Assembly: GCA_002170275.2 (NCBI GenBank)
Contig: NHFH02000019.1
Coordinates: 1-26,260, forward strand
From: Candidatus Pelagibacter sp. TMED106
Lineage (GTDB): Bacteria; Pseudomonadota; Alphaproteobacteria; Pelagibacterales; Pelagibacteraceae
Direction: 5' to 3'
Length of the DNA stretch: 26,260 nucleotides
Below, piece by piece: positions 8,598 to 15,991 of the stretch. Numbering within the stretch: the first letter of the stretch is position 1; every line of letters starts with the position of its first letter. The notes beneath the pieces were generated by a model. The model made no database searches. It was not told the origin of the DNA and saw nothing but the letters and a program-made list of their open reading frames with translations. The position numbers and the translations under genes are program-made.

Positions 8598-9119
8598 ATG
8601 GTGAATAAATTAATAATTAATTTTGATGAATATATTAAAATAGTCGAAAAATTGGCTCTTCAAATTAATAAAGATTATAAACCAACTGTTTTAGTTGGTA
8701 TTATGAGAGGTGCTGCGCCTATATTAGATATACTATCAAGAATCTTAAAATTACCAGTAGCATATATTGTTATCCAAAGTTATTCGGGAAAAGGAATGGA
8801 GGATCAACAGGGAGACCTAGTTTTTGCTAGAGAAATTAGTTCTTTAGCTGTGAATAAAGATTTTAATAAAGTTCTTTTAATAGATGATCTGTCTGATACA
8901 GGATTGACGTTAAATAAAAGCATTGAATGGCTAAAAAATTATGAACCAATAAAAGATCATATTAAAGAAATTAAAACTGCTTGTCTTTGGAAAAAAAAAT
9001 CTTCAGTATTTCAGCCTGATTTTTGCCCAATAAAATTAGATTCAGATCCATGGATTGTTCAACCCACTGAACATTATGAAGATCTCACTATAGAAGAAAT
9101 AAAAAATAGAAACAAATAG
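8598..9119 (+). CDS. Purine phosphoribosyltransferase (xanthine/hypoxanthine-guanine type)
   Basis: A 173-residue type I phosphoribosyltransferase. The PRPP-binding motif is KVLLIDDLSDTGLTL (91-105), with the adjacent acidic pair D96-D97, and the pyrophosphate loop region is VGIMRGAAPI (33-42). The C-terminal DPWIVQPTEHYE (about 150-161) resembles the W-containing base-binding hood of xanthine-guanine phosphoribosyltransferases. It would convert a 6-oxopurine and PRPP into the nucleotide in the cytoplasm. The convergent neighbour is a purine permease, which supports a purine-salvage role. The stop codon lies inside the left arm of the shared terminator hairpin. Exact base preference (xanthine, guanine or hypoxanthine) cannot be settled from sequence. 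Confidence 0.85.
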   Translation: MVNKLIINFDEYIKIVEKLALQINKDYKPTVLVGIMRGAAPILDILSRILKLPVAYIVIQSYSGKGMEDQQGDLVFAREISSLAVNKDFNKVLLIDDLSDTGLTLNKSIEWLKNYEPIKDHIKEIKTACLWKKKSSVFQPDFCPIKLDSDPWIVQPTEHYEDLTIEEIKNRNK

Positions 9120-9143
9120 GGCTAGAATTTATCTAGCCCTATT
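9115..9143. terminator. Bidirectional intrinsic terminator
   Basis: A perfect 12-bp inverted repeat: AATAGGGCTAGA (9115-9126), loop ATTTA, TCTAGCCCTATT (9132-9143). It sits between two convergent genes and includes the stop codon of the phosphoribosyltransferase. A T-rich stretch follows on the plus side, and the minus-strand reading runs into T-rich sequence (complement of the A-rich 9096-9114). This is the most GC-rich stem in the window. Confidence 0.88.
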
Positions 9144-9151
9144 GAATAATT

Positions 9152-10462
9152 TTAAGCAACAGCAAAACTTATAACACTAAGCGCTGCGATAACCCATATA
9201 GCTGGTGAAGTACTAGAAAACTTACCAGTAAATATTTTGATCAAAGCATAAGAAATAAATGCCAATGCAATACCATTACTAATACTGTAAGTGAGTGGCA
9301 TCGCTATCATTGCAAGAACTGCTGGTGCTGACTCAGCAATATCATCCCATTCAATATCAGTAATATTTCTAACAAATAAAACAGCAACGTATAATAATGC
9401 TGCCCCATCTATTTCTTTTGGTAAACTAGTTGCAAGTGGTGCAAAAAATAAACATGCCAAGAATAATATTCCAATAACTAATGAAGTCATTCCTGTTCTG
9501 CCTCCCGCTTTTACTCCCGCTCCTGATTCAACATAACTTGTAACAGTCGTTGTACCCATTAATGCTCCAGCAACAGTTCCAACACTATCAGCCATCATTG
9601 CTTTATTAATATCTTGAACTTTGCCTTTATTATCAACTTTCCCTGCAACATTTGCTACAGAAGTTAAAGTTCCAGCAGTATCAAAGAAGTCAATAAATAA
9701 TAAAGTAAATATTACAGTCGACATTCCTGCAGTAAAAGCTGCAGTAAGGTCAAATTCTAATAAATAAGTCATTGGAGGAATACTTCCCACAACTCCATTA
9801 AACTTAGCTAGTCCAGTAATCCAAGCAATAATACTAAAGACGATAATTCCAATAATTATATTTCCTTTAATATTTAGTTTTTCCATAACAATAATTGCTA
9901 CGAAAGTTAAACAACCAAGAATGACTAGTGGATTTTTAATATCTCCTAAAGTTACTAGAGTGACAGGGTGGTCTCCAACAACCCCCATTATTTCTAAACC
10001 AATAATTGCTAAAAATAATCCTATACCTGCACCAATTCCAAGTTTTAGACTTCTTGGTATTGAATTGATCAGCCAAGACCTTATTGGAGTTAAGGATATT
10101 ATTAAGAAAAGCACACCAGCAACTAGTACCGCTCCAAGAGCAGCTTGTGGCGTGTATCCCATTCCAGCAACAACTCCAAATGCTACAAAAGCATTAATAC
10201 CCATTCCAGGGGCTAGTCCGATTGGCCATGTTCTTCCATAAAATGCCATTATGAAACAAGCTATTGCTGTAGCTAAAATTGTAGCAGTAAACACTGCACC
10301 AAAGTCAAAAAAACCTTTTTCCGGTCCAGCAAACTCACCCGATAATATAAAAGGATTTAAAAACATAATATAAGCCATAGTTAAAAAAGTAGTTACTCCA
10401 GCTATTACTTCTGTTTTAAAATCTGTCTTATGTTTTTTATAATTGAAATAATTTTCTAACAT
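9152..10462 (-). CDS. NCS2-family purine permease (AzgA/PbuG type)
   Basis: A 436-residue membrane protein with about 12-14 hydrophobic helices. It starts with the characteristic FKTEVIAGVTTFLTMAYIMFLNP (from residue 15), then GLAPGMGINAF (82-92) and FIDFFDTAGTLTSVA (256-270), all hallmarks of AzgA-type adenine/guanine/hypoxanthine permeases. It would import purine bases by proton symport across the inner membrane. It faces the phosphoribosyltransferase across the shared terminator, making an uptake-plus-salvage pair. The start is supported by a full AGGAGG Shine-Dalgarno (10467-10472) 4 bases upstream of ATG, one of only two such strong sites seen in this window. The leader can fold so that this site is partly paired. 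Confidence 0.93.
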   Translation of the reverse strand: MLENYFNYKKHKTDFKTEVIAGVTTFLTMAYIMFLNPFILSGEFAGPEKGFFDFGAVFTATILATAIACFIMAFYGRTWPIGLAPGMGINAFVAFGVVAGMGYTPQAALGAVLVAGVLFLIISLTPIRSWLINSIPRSLKLGIGAGIGLFLAIIGLEIMGVVGDHPVTLVTLGDIKNPLVILGCLTFVAIIVMEKLNIKGNIIIGIIVFSIIAWITGLAKFNGVVGSIPPMTYLLEFDLTAAFTAGMSTVIFTLLFIDFFDTAGTLTSVANVAGKVDNKGKVQDINKAMMADSVGTVAGALMGTTTVTSYVESGAGVKAGGRTGMTSLVIGILFLACLFFAPLATSLPKEIDGAALLYVAVLFVRNITDIEWDDIAESAPAVLAMIAMPLTYSISNGIALAFISYALIKIFTGKFSSTSPAIWVIAALSVISFAVA

Positions 10463-10466
10463 ATTT

Positions 10467-10487
10467 CCTCCTAAGATTAGATTAGGA
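10467..10487 (-). promoter_or_regulatory. Strong ribosome binding site within a possible hairpin
   Basis: AGGAGG (10467-10472, minus strand) precedes the permease ATG. In the RNA, UCCUAA (10487-10482) can pair with UUAGGA (10474-10469) around a 7-base loop, covering the first four bases of the Shine-Dalgarno. No known purine riboswitch consensus was seen in the 131-base region upstream. The stem is only 6 bp and AU-rich, so its effect is speculative. Confidence 0.4.
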
Positions 10488-10593
10488 AAATATTCGATTC
10501 TTTAATAAATTACTCTATAAATTCAAACCTTATCAACATTATTCAACTTATAAGTTCATATTTAAGTCACAATTTGAGTGATAAAGTTAATTT

Positions 10594-10908
10594 ATGAAAA
10601 AATTAAAATTTATTTTTTTTGGTATTATATTTTTATTCTTGCTTTCTGCATGCCAGACTATTCAGGATAAATCAGATGAAATTGCTCAAAAAGAAAATAA
10701 AAAGCTTAGTAAATACATAGGAATTTCTTATGAAGATTTGAAAATTGCCATGGGAATTCCTGATACCGAAACTTATTCAGATGATCCTGACAGCACTTCA
10801 AGATTAGTTTTTTATAAAACAAAAAAATATGGAATTTTGTGTGAAAGGAGATTTGAATTAGATGAAAATGATAAAGTAATTGGTTTTGTTTCTAAAGGGT
10901 GTTTTTAG
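10594..10908 (+). CDS. Small lipoprotein, BamE/SmpA-like pattern
   Basis: A 104-residue exported lipoprotein. The N-terminus MKKLKFIFF is followed by a hydrophobic segment and a clear lipobox LSAC with the lipidated Cys at residue 20. After a charged linker comes YIGISYEDLKIAMGIPDTET (about 41-60), which resembles the helix and G-x-P turn of the BamE/SmpA (BLIP-like) fold, then a beta-rich end with two Cys (ILCERRFELDENDKVIGFVSKGCF) that could form a disulfide. It may be a small outer-membrane lipoprotein, but I do not recognise a named family with certainty. It stands alone on the plus strand and ends at a terminator hairpin shared with hsp20. Confidence 0.75.
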   Translation: MKKLKFIFFGIIFLFLLSACQTIQDKSDEIAQKENKKLSKYIGISYEDLKIAMGIPDTETYSDDPDSTSRLVFYKTKKYGILCERRFELDENDKVIGFVSKGCF

Positions 10909-10913
10909 AACTC

Positions 10914-10933
10914 GTGGGGAATATTTTCCCCAC
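10914..10933. terminator. Terminator hairpin between convergent genes
   Basis: GTGGGGAA (10914-10921), loop TATT, TTCCCCAC (10926-10933): a perfect 8-bp stem just after the lipoprotein stop and before the hsp20 stop on the other strand. The downstream T tracts are modest on both sides, so it may act as a weak bidirectional terminator or as a 3'-end stabiliser. Confidence 0.7.
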
Positions 10934-10948
10934 AAGCAAGGTTAATAC

Positions 10949-11395
10949 TTATTTAATTTCTATAAGTTTTTTCTTTTTATACTCTGGCACAATTCTTTCG
11001 CATGCAATTGTCAAAAGACCATCTTTTAACTCTGCACCATTTACTTTTACATCATCGGCAATAGTAAATGATCTCACAAATTGTCTTTGAGAAATTCCTT
11101 TATGAATAATTTCGCCATCAGCATTTTTATTGTCTAATTTATTAATTTGTTTTGTTTTAACTGTTAATAAATTATCCTCAAACTCCACCTCAACATCTTT
11201 TTTATTAAAACCAGCTAAAGCAACTTCTATAGCGTAGTTATCCTTTTCAGTTTTTCTAATGTTGTACGGGGGATAGTTTGATTGCATACTTAGCCCTCCA
11301 TTACCCAACATATTTTCAAATTGGTCAAACATGTCGTCAAAACCAACTGAAAATGGTTTTAGAGAGTTAAATATTGATAGATCCTTACTTGTCAT
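10949..11395 (-). CDS. Small heat shock protein Hsp20 (IbpA type)
   Basis: A 148-residue small heat shock protein. The N-terminal region contains the IbpA-like FSVGFDDMFDQFENML, followed by the alpha-crystallin domain (about 40-135) with YPPYNIRKTEKDNYAIEVALAGF at its start, and the conserved GLLTIACER near the end; the C-terminus carries an I-x-I-like tail (KKLIEIK). It would hold unfolding proteins for refolding by DnaK/ClpB. The frame is open 36 bases further upstream, but ATG at 11395 has a full AGGAGG 5 bases before it and gives the usual start. It lies 98 bases after oligopeptidase B on the same strand. Its leader has the features of a ROSE RNA thermometer, implying translational heat control. 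Confidence 0.93.
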   Translation of the reverse strand: MTSKDLSIFNSLKPFSVGFDDMFDQFENMLGNGGLSMQSNYPPYNIRKTEKDNYAIEVALAGFNKKDVEVEFEDNLLTVKTKQINKLDNKNADGEIIHKGISQRQFVRSFTIADDVKVNGAELKDGLLTIACERIVPEYKKKKLIEIK

Positions 11396-11454
11396 AGTTT
11401 CCTCCTTTGTTAGCAAGGTTGTTTTTTGCAAGTCCCATTAGGCGACCTACTAAT
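11396..11454 (-). promoter_or_regulatory. Candidate ROSE-like RNA thermometer in hsp20 leader
   Basis: In the RNA, CUUGCU (11417-11412) can pair with the Shine-Dalgarno AGGAGG (11406-11401) around the loop AACAA. The pairing contains a central G-G mismatch, exactly the UUGCU/AGGAG arrangement that defines ROSE elements. A second hairpin lies upstream: AUUA-(GUA)-GG, loop UCG, CC-UAAU (11454-11437). An alternative pairing of GCAA (11429-11426) with UUGC is also possible. The gene it precedes, hsp20, is the classical ROSE target. No folding was computed. Confidence 0.6.
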
Positions 11455-11493
11455 TTCATTTAGTAACGAAAATTAAAATTTCAATGTTAAAAA

Positions 11494-13569
11494 TTAAATT
11501 TTTTTTGTAATTTTTAATGCAAAAGCATAATCTAAAGCAATTTCCTCTATAGCCCCATCTCTCCCAGATTTACCACCGTGGCCAGCGTTCATTTCAGTTT
11601 TTAAAAGTAGTAGATTGTTATCTGTTTTATATTCTCTTAACTTAGCAGTAAACTTGGCTGGTTCATCAAATAAAACTCTATTGTCACTTAAACTTGTTGT
11701 TATTAACATATGAGGATAGTCCATTTTCTTAATATTATTATAGGGTGCATAAGAATAAATATAATCAAAGTGCTCTTTATTATCTTTAGCGTTACCAAAT
11801 TCATCAAATTCTCCAACTGTTAAAGGTAAGGAATGGTCCAAGTTAGTAGTAAGAGAATCAACAAATGGCACTGCCATAATAATTCCTAAAAATAGCTCTG
11901 GCATTTGATTAACAACTGCACCCATCAAAAGTCCACCTGCTGACCCCCCCATTCCTATTATCTTATTTTTTGAGGTATATTTTTTTTTAATTAAAAATTT
12001 TGCTGCAGCAATATAGTCTTCAAAAGTATTTTTTTTGTTTGTTAGTTTTCCTTCTTTCCACCATCTCATTCCTCTTTCCATGCCTCCTCTAATGTGCGCT
12101 GTTACCCAAATAATATTCCTATTAATTAAACTCAATCTTGTAGATGAGAATGATGGACTCATTGAACTTCCATAAGAACCATAACCATATAATAATAGAT
12201 TTGCAGATCCATCAAGTTTTGTATTTTTATGTCTTGTAATTGTTAGAGGTATCATTCTTCCATCATGAGAATTACACTCTATTCTTTCAACTATATAATT
12301 ATCAGGATTATGGCCTGAGGGAATCTCTTGTTCTTTAACTAATTTTTTCTCCTTAGTAATTAAGTTATATTTATAAACTCTTGATTGAGTTTTAGGTGAG
12401 GAATACGCTAAATAAATTTCGTCAGTATTTTTATCTCTTTGAGTTAAAGAAACTCCAGGAACATAAACTGTTTCATTCGAAAACTCTAACTCTTCTTCTT
12501 TTTCAGTTTTAATATTTCTTACAAATAATTTATCTAAAGCATTAGAGGTTTCTGATCTTATTATCCAGTTTTTTAAAAATGTACAACCACCAATTAAAAC
12601 TTCTGCTTTTGCAGGCACAAAAGGTTTCCAGTTTGGTTTATCTAAACTTTCTGAAGAATCTATCTTAAAGTCTTCAGCACTTTTATTTGTATGATTATAA
12701 AATTTTCCATTCCAAGAATTTACAGAGTATAGTATTCCCCTTTCTCTTTTTTGGATTAATATAGGTTTGGGTTTTTTCTCATTAATTTTAAAATAATATT
12801 GTTCAGAAGTATTATGATCTGAAGTAGTTATAAAAAAATATTTTTCATCAGAACTTAAGTTTAGACTAACTGTAAAAGCCTTACTTTTTTCTTCAAAAAT
12901 TAATTCATCATCTTTTGTTTTTGTTCCAAGCCTATGTCTATAAATTTTTCTTGGTCTGTGATTAGAGTCTAATTTTGAGTAAAAAATATATTTATCATCT
13001 AAACTAAAATTAATTGATCCTGAAGTATCTTGTATTTTTTCAGTAATTAATTTATTTGTTTTGATATCTCTAATATGAATAGTGTAATATTCTGATCCTT
13101 TTGTGTCTAATGAGTAGCCAAAAAGTTTATCATTAAAGCTTACTGATAAATCACCAACACCAAAATATTCAACATTAAGTTTTTCTTTTTCTTTGTCTCC
13201 GTTCCAAATTTCTTCAACAATGTTAGTATTAATTTTTTTTCTTAGTTTAATAGAATAATTTCCTTCTTTAGTTGTTTTTTCCCAATATTCATAATTATAA
13301 TCTTTATAAGGCAAAGATTCGTCATCTAATTTAATCCTTCCTTTAATTTCATTGAATAATACTTTTTGTATCTTTTTTGTGTCTGATAAATGAAATTGAG
13401 CGTAAGAATTTTCTTCCTCTAAATATTTCCTAACTTCGGGATTTAATTTTTTACTATCTTTTAGCACTTCTAGGATATCTTTTTGATGAATCCAGCTATA
13501 ATTATCCTCCCAACTAACATTATGACATTTTTTTATTTCTGATTTTTTTTTAAGTTGTGGTATTTTCAT
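11494..13569 (-). CDS. Oligopeptidase B-like prolyl oligopeptidase (S9A)
   Basis: A 691-residue serine peptidase. The N-terminal part (about 75-410) is the seven-bladed beta-propeller that filters substrates by size, with repeated blade motifs such as SFNDKLFGYSLDTKGSEYYTIH. The C-terminal alpha/beta-hydrolase domain (about 430-690) holds the triad Ser543 in MGGSAGG, Asp629 in LSDNRV, and His664 in NAGHGG, with YGYGSYG (461-467) for the oxyanion region. Family enzymes cut short peptides after basic residues (oligopeptidase B) in the cytoplasm. There is no signal peptide. It is divergent from the J-domain gene with only 17 bases between starts. The Hsp20 gene lies downstream on the same strand, with its own leader. 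Confidence 0.93.
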   Translation of the reverse strand: MKIPQLKKKSEIKKCHNVSWEDNYSWIHQKDILEVLKDSKKLNPEVRKYLEEENSYAQFHLSDTKKIQKVLFNEIKGRIKLDDESLPYKDYNYEYWEKTTKEGNYSIKLRKKINTNIVEEIWNGDKEKEKLNVEYFGVGDLSVSFNDKLFGYSLDTKGSEYYTIHIRDIKTNKLITEKIQDTSGSINFSLDDKYIFYSKLDSNHRPRKIYRHRLGTKTKDDELIFEEKSKAFTVSLNLSSDEKYFFITTSDHNTSEQYYFKINEKKPKPILIQKRERGILYSVNSWNGKFYNHTNKSAEDFKIDSSESLDKPNWKPFVPAKAEVLIGGCTFLKNWIIRSETSNALDKLFVRNIKTEKEEELEFSNETVYVPGVSLTQRDKNTDEIYLAYSSPKTQSRVYKYNLITKEKKLVKEQEIPSGHNPDNYIVERIECNSHDGRMIPLTITRHKNTKLDGSANLLLYGYGSYGSSMSPSFSSTRLSLINRNIIWVTAHIRGGMERGMRWWKEGKLTNKKNTFEDYIAAAKFLIKKKYTSKNKIIGMGGSAGGLLMGAVVNQMPELFLGIIMAVPFVDSLTTNLDHSLPLTVGEFDEFGNAKDNKEHFDYIYSYAPYNNIKKMDYPHMLITTSLSDNRVLFDEPAKFTAKLREYKTDNNLLLLKTEMNAGHGGKSGRDGAIEEIALDYAFALKITKKI

Positions 13570-13586
13570 GAGAATAACTTCAATAT

Positions 13587-14093
13587 ATGAATATAATTAT
13601 TTATTCACTAATTTTTTTTGTAATTATTTATTATATATTGAAATTAATTACAAAAATTCCTGCAAAAAAGATATCTAAACAACTAAGAATTTTGATTTTT
13701 TTTGTCTCAGTCGCGTTGGCAATTATATTTGCAATAGGAGGAAAATTTTTATTAAGCTTACCCCTTACTCTTTTAAGTTTAGGAATAGTTAAATTAAAAG
13801 GACTTTCTTTATTTCAATTATTTGGATTGTACAGACTTATACAAACTTTAAGAAAATCTGGCAGGTTTTCATTTAACAAGAATATGAATATTAATAATTC
13901 ATCAACTCTATCTTTAGAAGAGGCTTATAAAATTTTAAATCTCGATATCAATAAAAAAATTACAACTAAAGAAGTTAATGATGCATATATTAAAATTCAA
14001 AAAAAAATACATCCTGATGTTTCACCTGAAACAGCAAGATTGTCAGCAATAGTAAATGAAGCTAAAGAAATTATTCTTAAACATATTTCTTAA
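13587..14093 (+). CDS. Membrane-anchored J-domain protein, TIM14/Pam18-like
   Basis: A 168-residue membrane protein with two hydrophobic regions (about 2-20 and 34-70) followed by a C-terminal J domain. The J domain begins TLSLEEAYKILNLD (107-120) and contains the HPD tripeptide at 142-144, then SPETARLSAIVNEAKEII. This C-terminal placement and the INEAK-type ending match the mitochondrial Tim14/Pam18 family and its bacterial relatives rather than classical DnaJ, which has the J domain first. Family knowledge says the HPD loop stimulates Hsp70 (DnaK) ATPase activity, here at the cytoplasmic face of the inner membrane. The partner and client are unknown. It ends convergently with the GT9 gene (4-base overlap). 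Confidence 0.82.
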   Translation: MNIIIYSLIFFVIIYYILKLITKIPAKKISKQLRILIFFVSVALAIIFAIGGKFLLSLPLTLLSLGIVKLKGLSLFQLFGLYRLIQTLRKSGRFSFNKNMNINNSSTLSLEEAYKILNLDINKKITTKEVNDAYIKIQKKIHPDVSPETARLSAIVNEAKEIILKHIS

Positions 14094-15055
14094 TTTAAAA
14101 TTTTTTGAAATTGTTGAAAAATTTTTTCAGGATTTATTTTATTTTTACCAAGGGTATTATGAGTAACAGTTTTTTCTCCATCAGGTATAATAGGATACAT
14201 TTGTGGACTATAGCTTCCATATAATAGTGGGGTATCAGATAACAGTACGATTGTTTTAATTCCTAAAGCTGAAGAAAGATGACTGAAACTTGAGTCATTA
14301 CAAATAGAAATATTACAGTTTTTAATAATTGGTAATATTTCTTTTAGATCTAAATTATCTAACGATATACATTCATGGTTAAATTTTACTTTTAATATTT
14401 CAGTAAGGATTTTTTGCTCTTCATAATTTTTCCCCGTTGCTAAAAAAAATTTACAATCATAATTTTGATTAACAATACGCATAAAGTCTATAAATATTTT
14501 AGAAGGAATTCTTTTAGTGGGGCCTGAACCACCAACACCCATTAAAATATTTATTTGCTCATTATCGATTTTATATTTAAATTTTGTTTTCATTATTGAA
14601 TCTTTACTTAGCTCAATTTTAGGATTACTCTCTACTTCGATATCTATTTTCTTTTTAATAAATTCTTTTGCAGTATTTATGAGATGTTGGTTTTTTTTCT
14701 TAAATAATGGATATTGATATATCTCTTTAATACCAGCAAATTTTGAAATTAAATTAAATCTTAAAGATGAGTTGAAAATAAAAACTTTATCAAAATTAAT
14801 TTTTTTAAGATCTTTGATTAAATTGTAAGAACCAATAACTCCATCATGGTAACCATCCTTTTTTTTATTATCTCGATCAAGAATTATAATTTTATCTATA
14901 TTTTTATTATCACTCAGAAATTGTATTGCTTTTGAATTTTCTTTAACTAAAATACTTATAGGAGTATTAAATTTTTTAGAAATAGCTTCTATAAATGGTA
15001 AAAAAATTACCATATCGCCTATTCCCATTCTATTTTGGATAGCTAAAATTTTCAT
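14090..15055 (-). CDS. Glycosyltransferase family 9 (heptosyltransferase-like)
   Basis: A 321-residue GT-B-type glycosyltransferase. The N-terminus MKILAIQNRMGIGDMVIFLP is the typical GT9 start with the G-x-GD loop. The second half has ILMGVGGSGPTKRIPSKIF (about 168-186), the donor-site block usually seen as pGa..kRWp, and the conserved CNISICNDSSFSHLSSALGIKTIVL (about 244-268). The end GSYSPQMYPI resembles other members. GT9 enzymes add heptose or related sugars to the lipopolysaccharide core from ADP-heptose at the inner face of the inner membrane. Substrate here is not certain, since many GT9 proteins act elsewhere. It is divergent from the DapA-family gene across about 50 bases. Confidence 0.88.
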   Translation of the reverse strand: MKILAIQNRMGIGDMVIFLPFIEAISKKFNTPISILVKENSKAIQFLSDNKNIDKIIILDRDNKKKDGYHDGVIGSYNLIKDLKKINFDKVFIFNSSLRFNLISKFAGIKEIYQYPLFKKKNQHLINTAKEFIKKKIDIEVESNPKIELSKDSIMKTKFKYKIDNEQINILMGVGGSGPTKRIPSKIFIDFMRIVNQNYDCKFFLATGKNYEEQKILTEILKVKFNHECISLDNLDLKEILPIIKNCNISICNDSSFSHLSSALGIKTIVLLSDTPLLYGSYSPQMYPIIPDGEKTVTHNTLGKNKINPEKIFQQFQKILN

Positions 15056-15105
15056 TCAATACTTTAACATCTTTACTAAATTTTATTTTTATATAAATTT
15101 TGTTT

Positions 15106-15990
15106 ATGAGTAAAATTAAAGGCATTTATGCGGCATCAATGTCAATTTTTAATAACGACTTGAGCTTAAATATTAAAAAAACAGTAGAGCATGCTGAAAA
15201 ATTAATAGATCAGGGGTGTCACGGAGTTGCACTTTTAGGTAGTACTGGTCAAGCACAATTAATCTCAGTTGCAGAAAAAATTAGTTTATTGAATTATATT
15301 TCTACAAGTAAGTATAAAGATAAATATCTAATTGGAACTGGTTTAAATTCTTTAACAGAAACGATAAATTTAATGAAAATAGCTTCTTCATTGAATTTGA
15401 ATAATTTTTTAGTTATGCCACCTGCATATTATAAGTATCAAGATAAAGAAGTAATAGAATTTTATTCTAAATTAGTTGAAGCTAATCCTAAAAATAAAAT
15501 TATATTATATAATTTTGAAAAGTTGTGTGGTTATAAATTTAGTGTTGAATGTGTTAAAGAACTTGCTAGAAACTTTCCTGAACAAATTGTAGGAGTAAAA
15601 GATAGTTCATACAACCTATATGAAAAATTAAAAATTGAGAATTTTTCTGTTATGCCAGGATCTGAACTAAAACTTTTGAAAGGTTTGGAACTTGGTTGCT
15701 CAGGAATTATTACAGCGACATGCAATGTTACAGCAAAATTATCAAGGCAGGTTTATGAGGATTTTTTTAAAAAAAAATCACAAACTTCTAACGAAATTTT
15801 ATGTAATGTTAGAAGTGTATTTGATCAATTTAATTTAATTTCTGGATTACACTCATTTATGTCTGAGGAAGATTCAATTTATAAAAATGTTTTACCTCCA
15901 TTAAGTCTTTTAAGTGAAAAAGATAAAAAAAAATTAACCAATGATCTTAATAAACTTAATTTTAAGTTAGGATCTTTAGAGGCAGCCTAA
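15106..15990 (+). CDS. DapA/NanA-family aldolase (dihydrodipicolinate synthase-like)
   Basis: A 294-residue (beta/alpha)8 aldolase-family protein. The Schiff-base lysine is Lys165 in VGVKDSS, the proton-relay Tyr is Tyr135 in IILYNF, and the N-terminal substrate loop is GSTGQ (45-49), where DapA has GTTGE. The arginine that normally follows the Tyr motif (YNxPxRT in DapA), which binds the second carboxylate in lysine biosynthesis, is missing; the sequence reads YNFEKLCG. This argues against true dihydrodipicolinate synthase and for another keto-acid lyase or synthase. A TTG two codons upstream extends the frame, but ATG at 15106 is preferred. The cfa gene starts one base after its stop, so they share a transcript. 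Confidence 0.85.
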   Translation: MSKIKGIYAASMSIFNNDLSLNIKKTVEHAEKLIDQGCHGVALLGSTGQAQLISVAEKISLLNYISTSKYKDKYLIGTGLNSLTETINLMKIASSLNLNNFLVMPPAYYKYQDKEVIEFYSKLVEANPKNKIILYNFEKLCGYKFSVECVKELARNFPEQIVGVKDSSYNLYEKLKIENFSVMPGSELKLLKGLELGCSGIITATCNVTAKLSRQVYEDFFKKKSQTSNEILCNVRSVFDQFNLISGLHSFMSEEDSIYKNVLPPLSLLSEKDKKKLTNDLNKLNFKLGSLEAA

Positions 15991-15991
15991 A

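Noticed and set aside
10463..10593. Known purine riboswitch before the permease
   Set aside because: The conserved core and loop sequences of purine or preQ1 riboswitches are not visible; only a small hairpin over the ribosome site remains.
11396..11431. Upstream extension of the hsp20 frame
   Set aside because: It would place codons over the AGGAGG ribosome site; ATG at 11395 follows that site by 5 bases.
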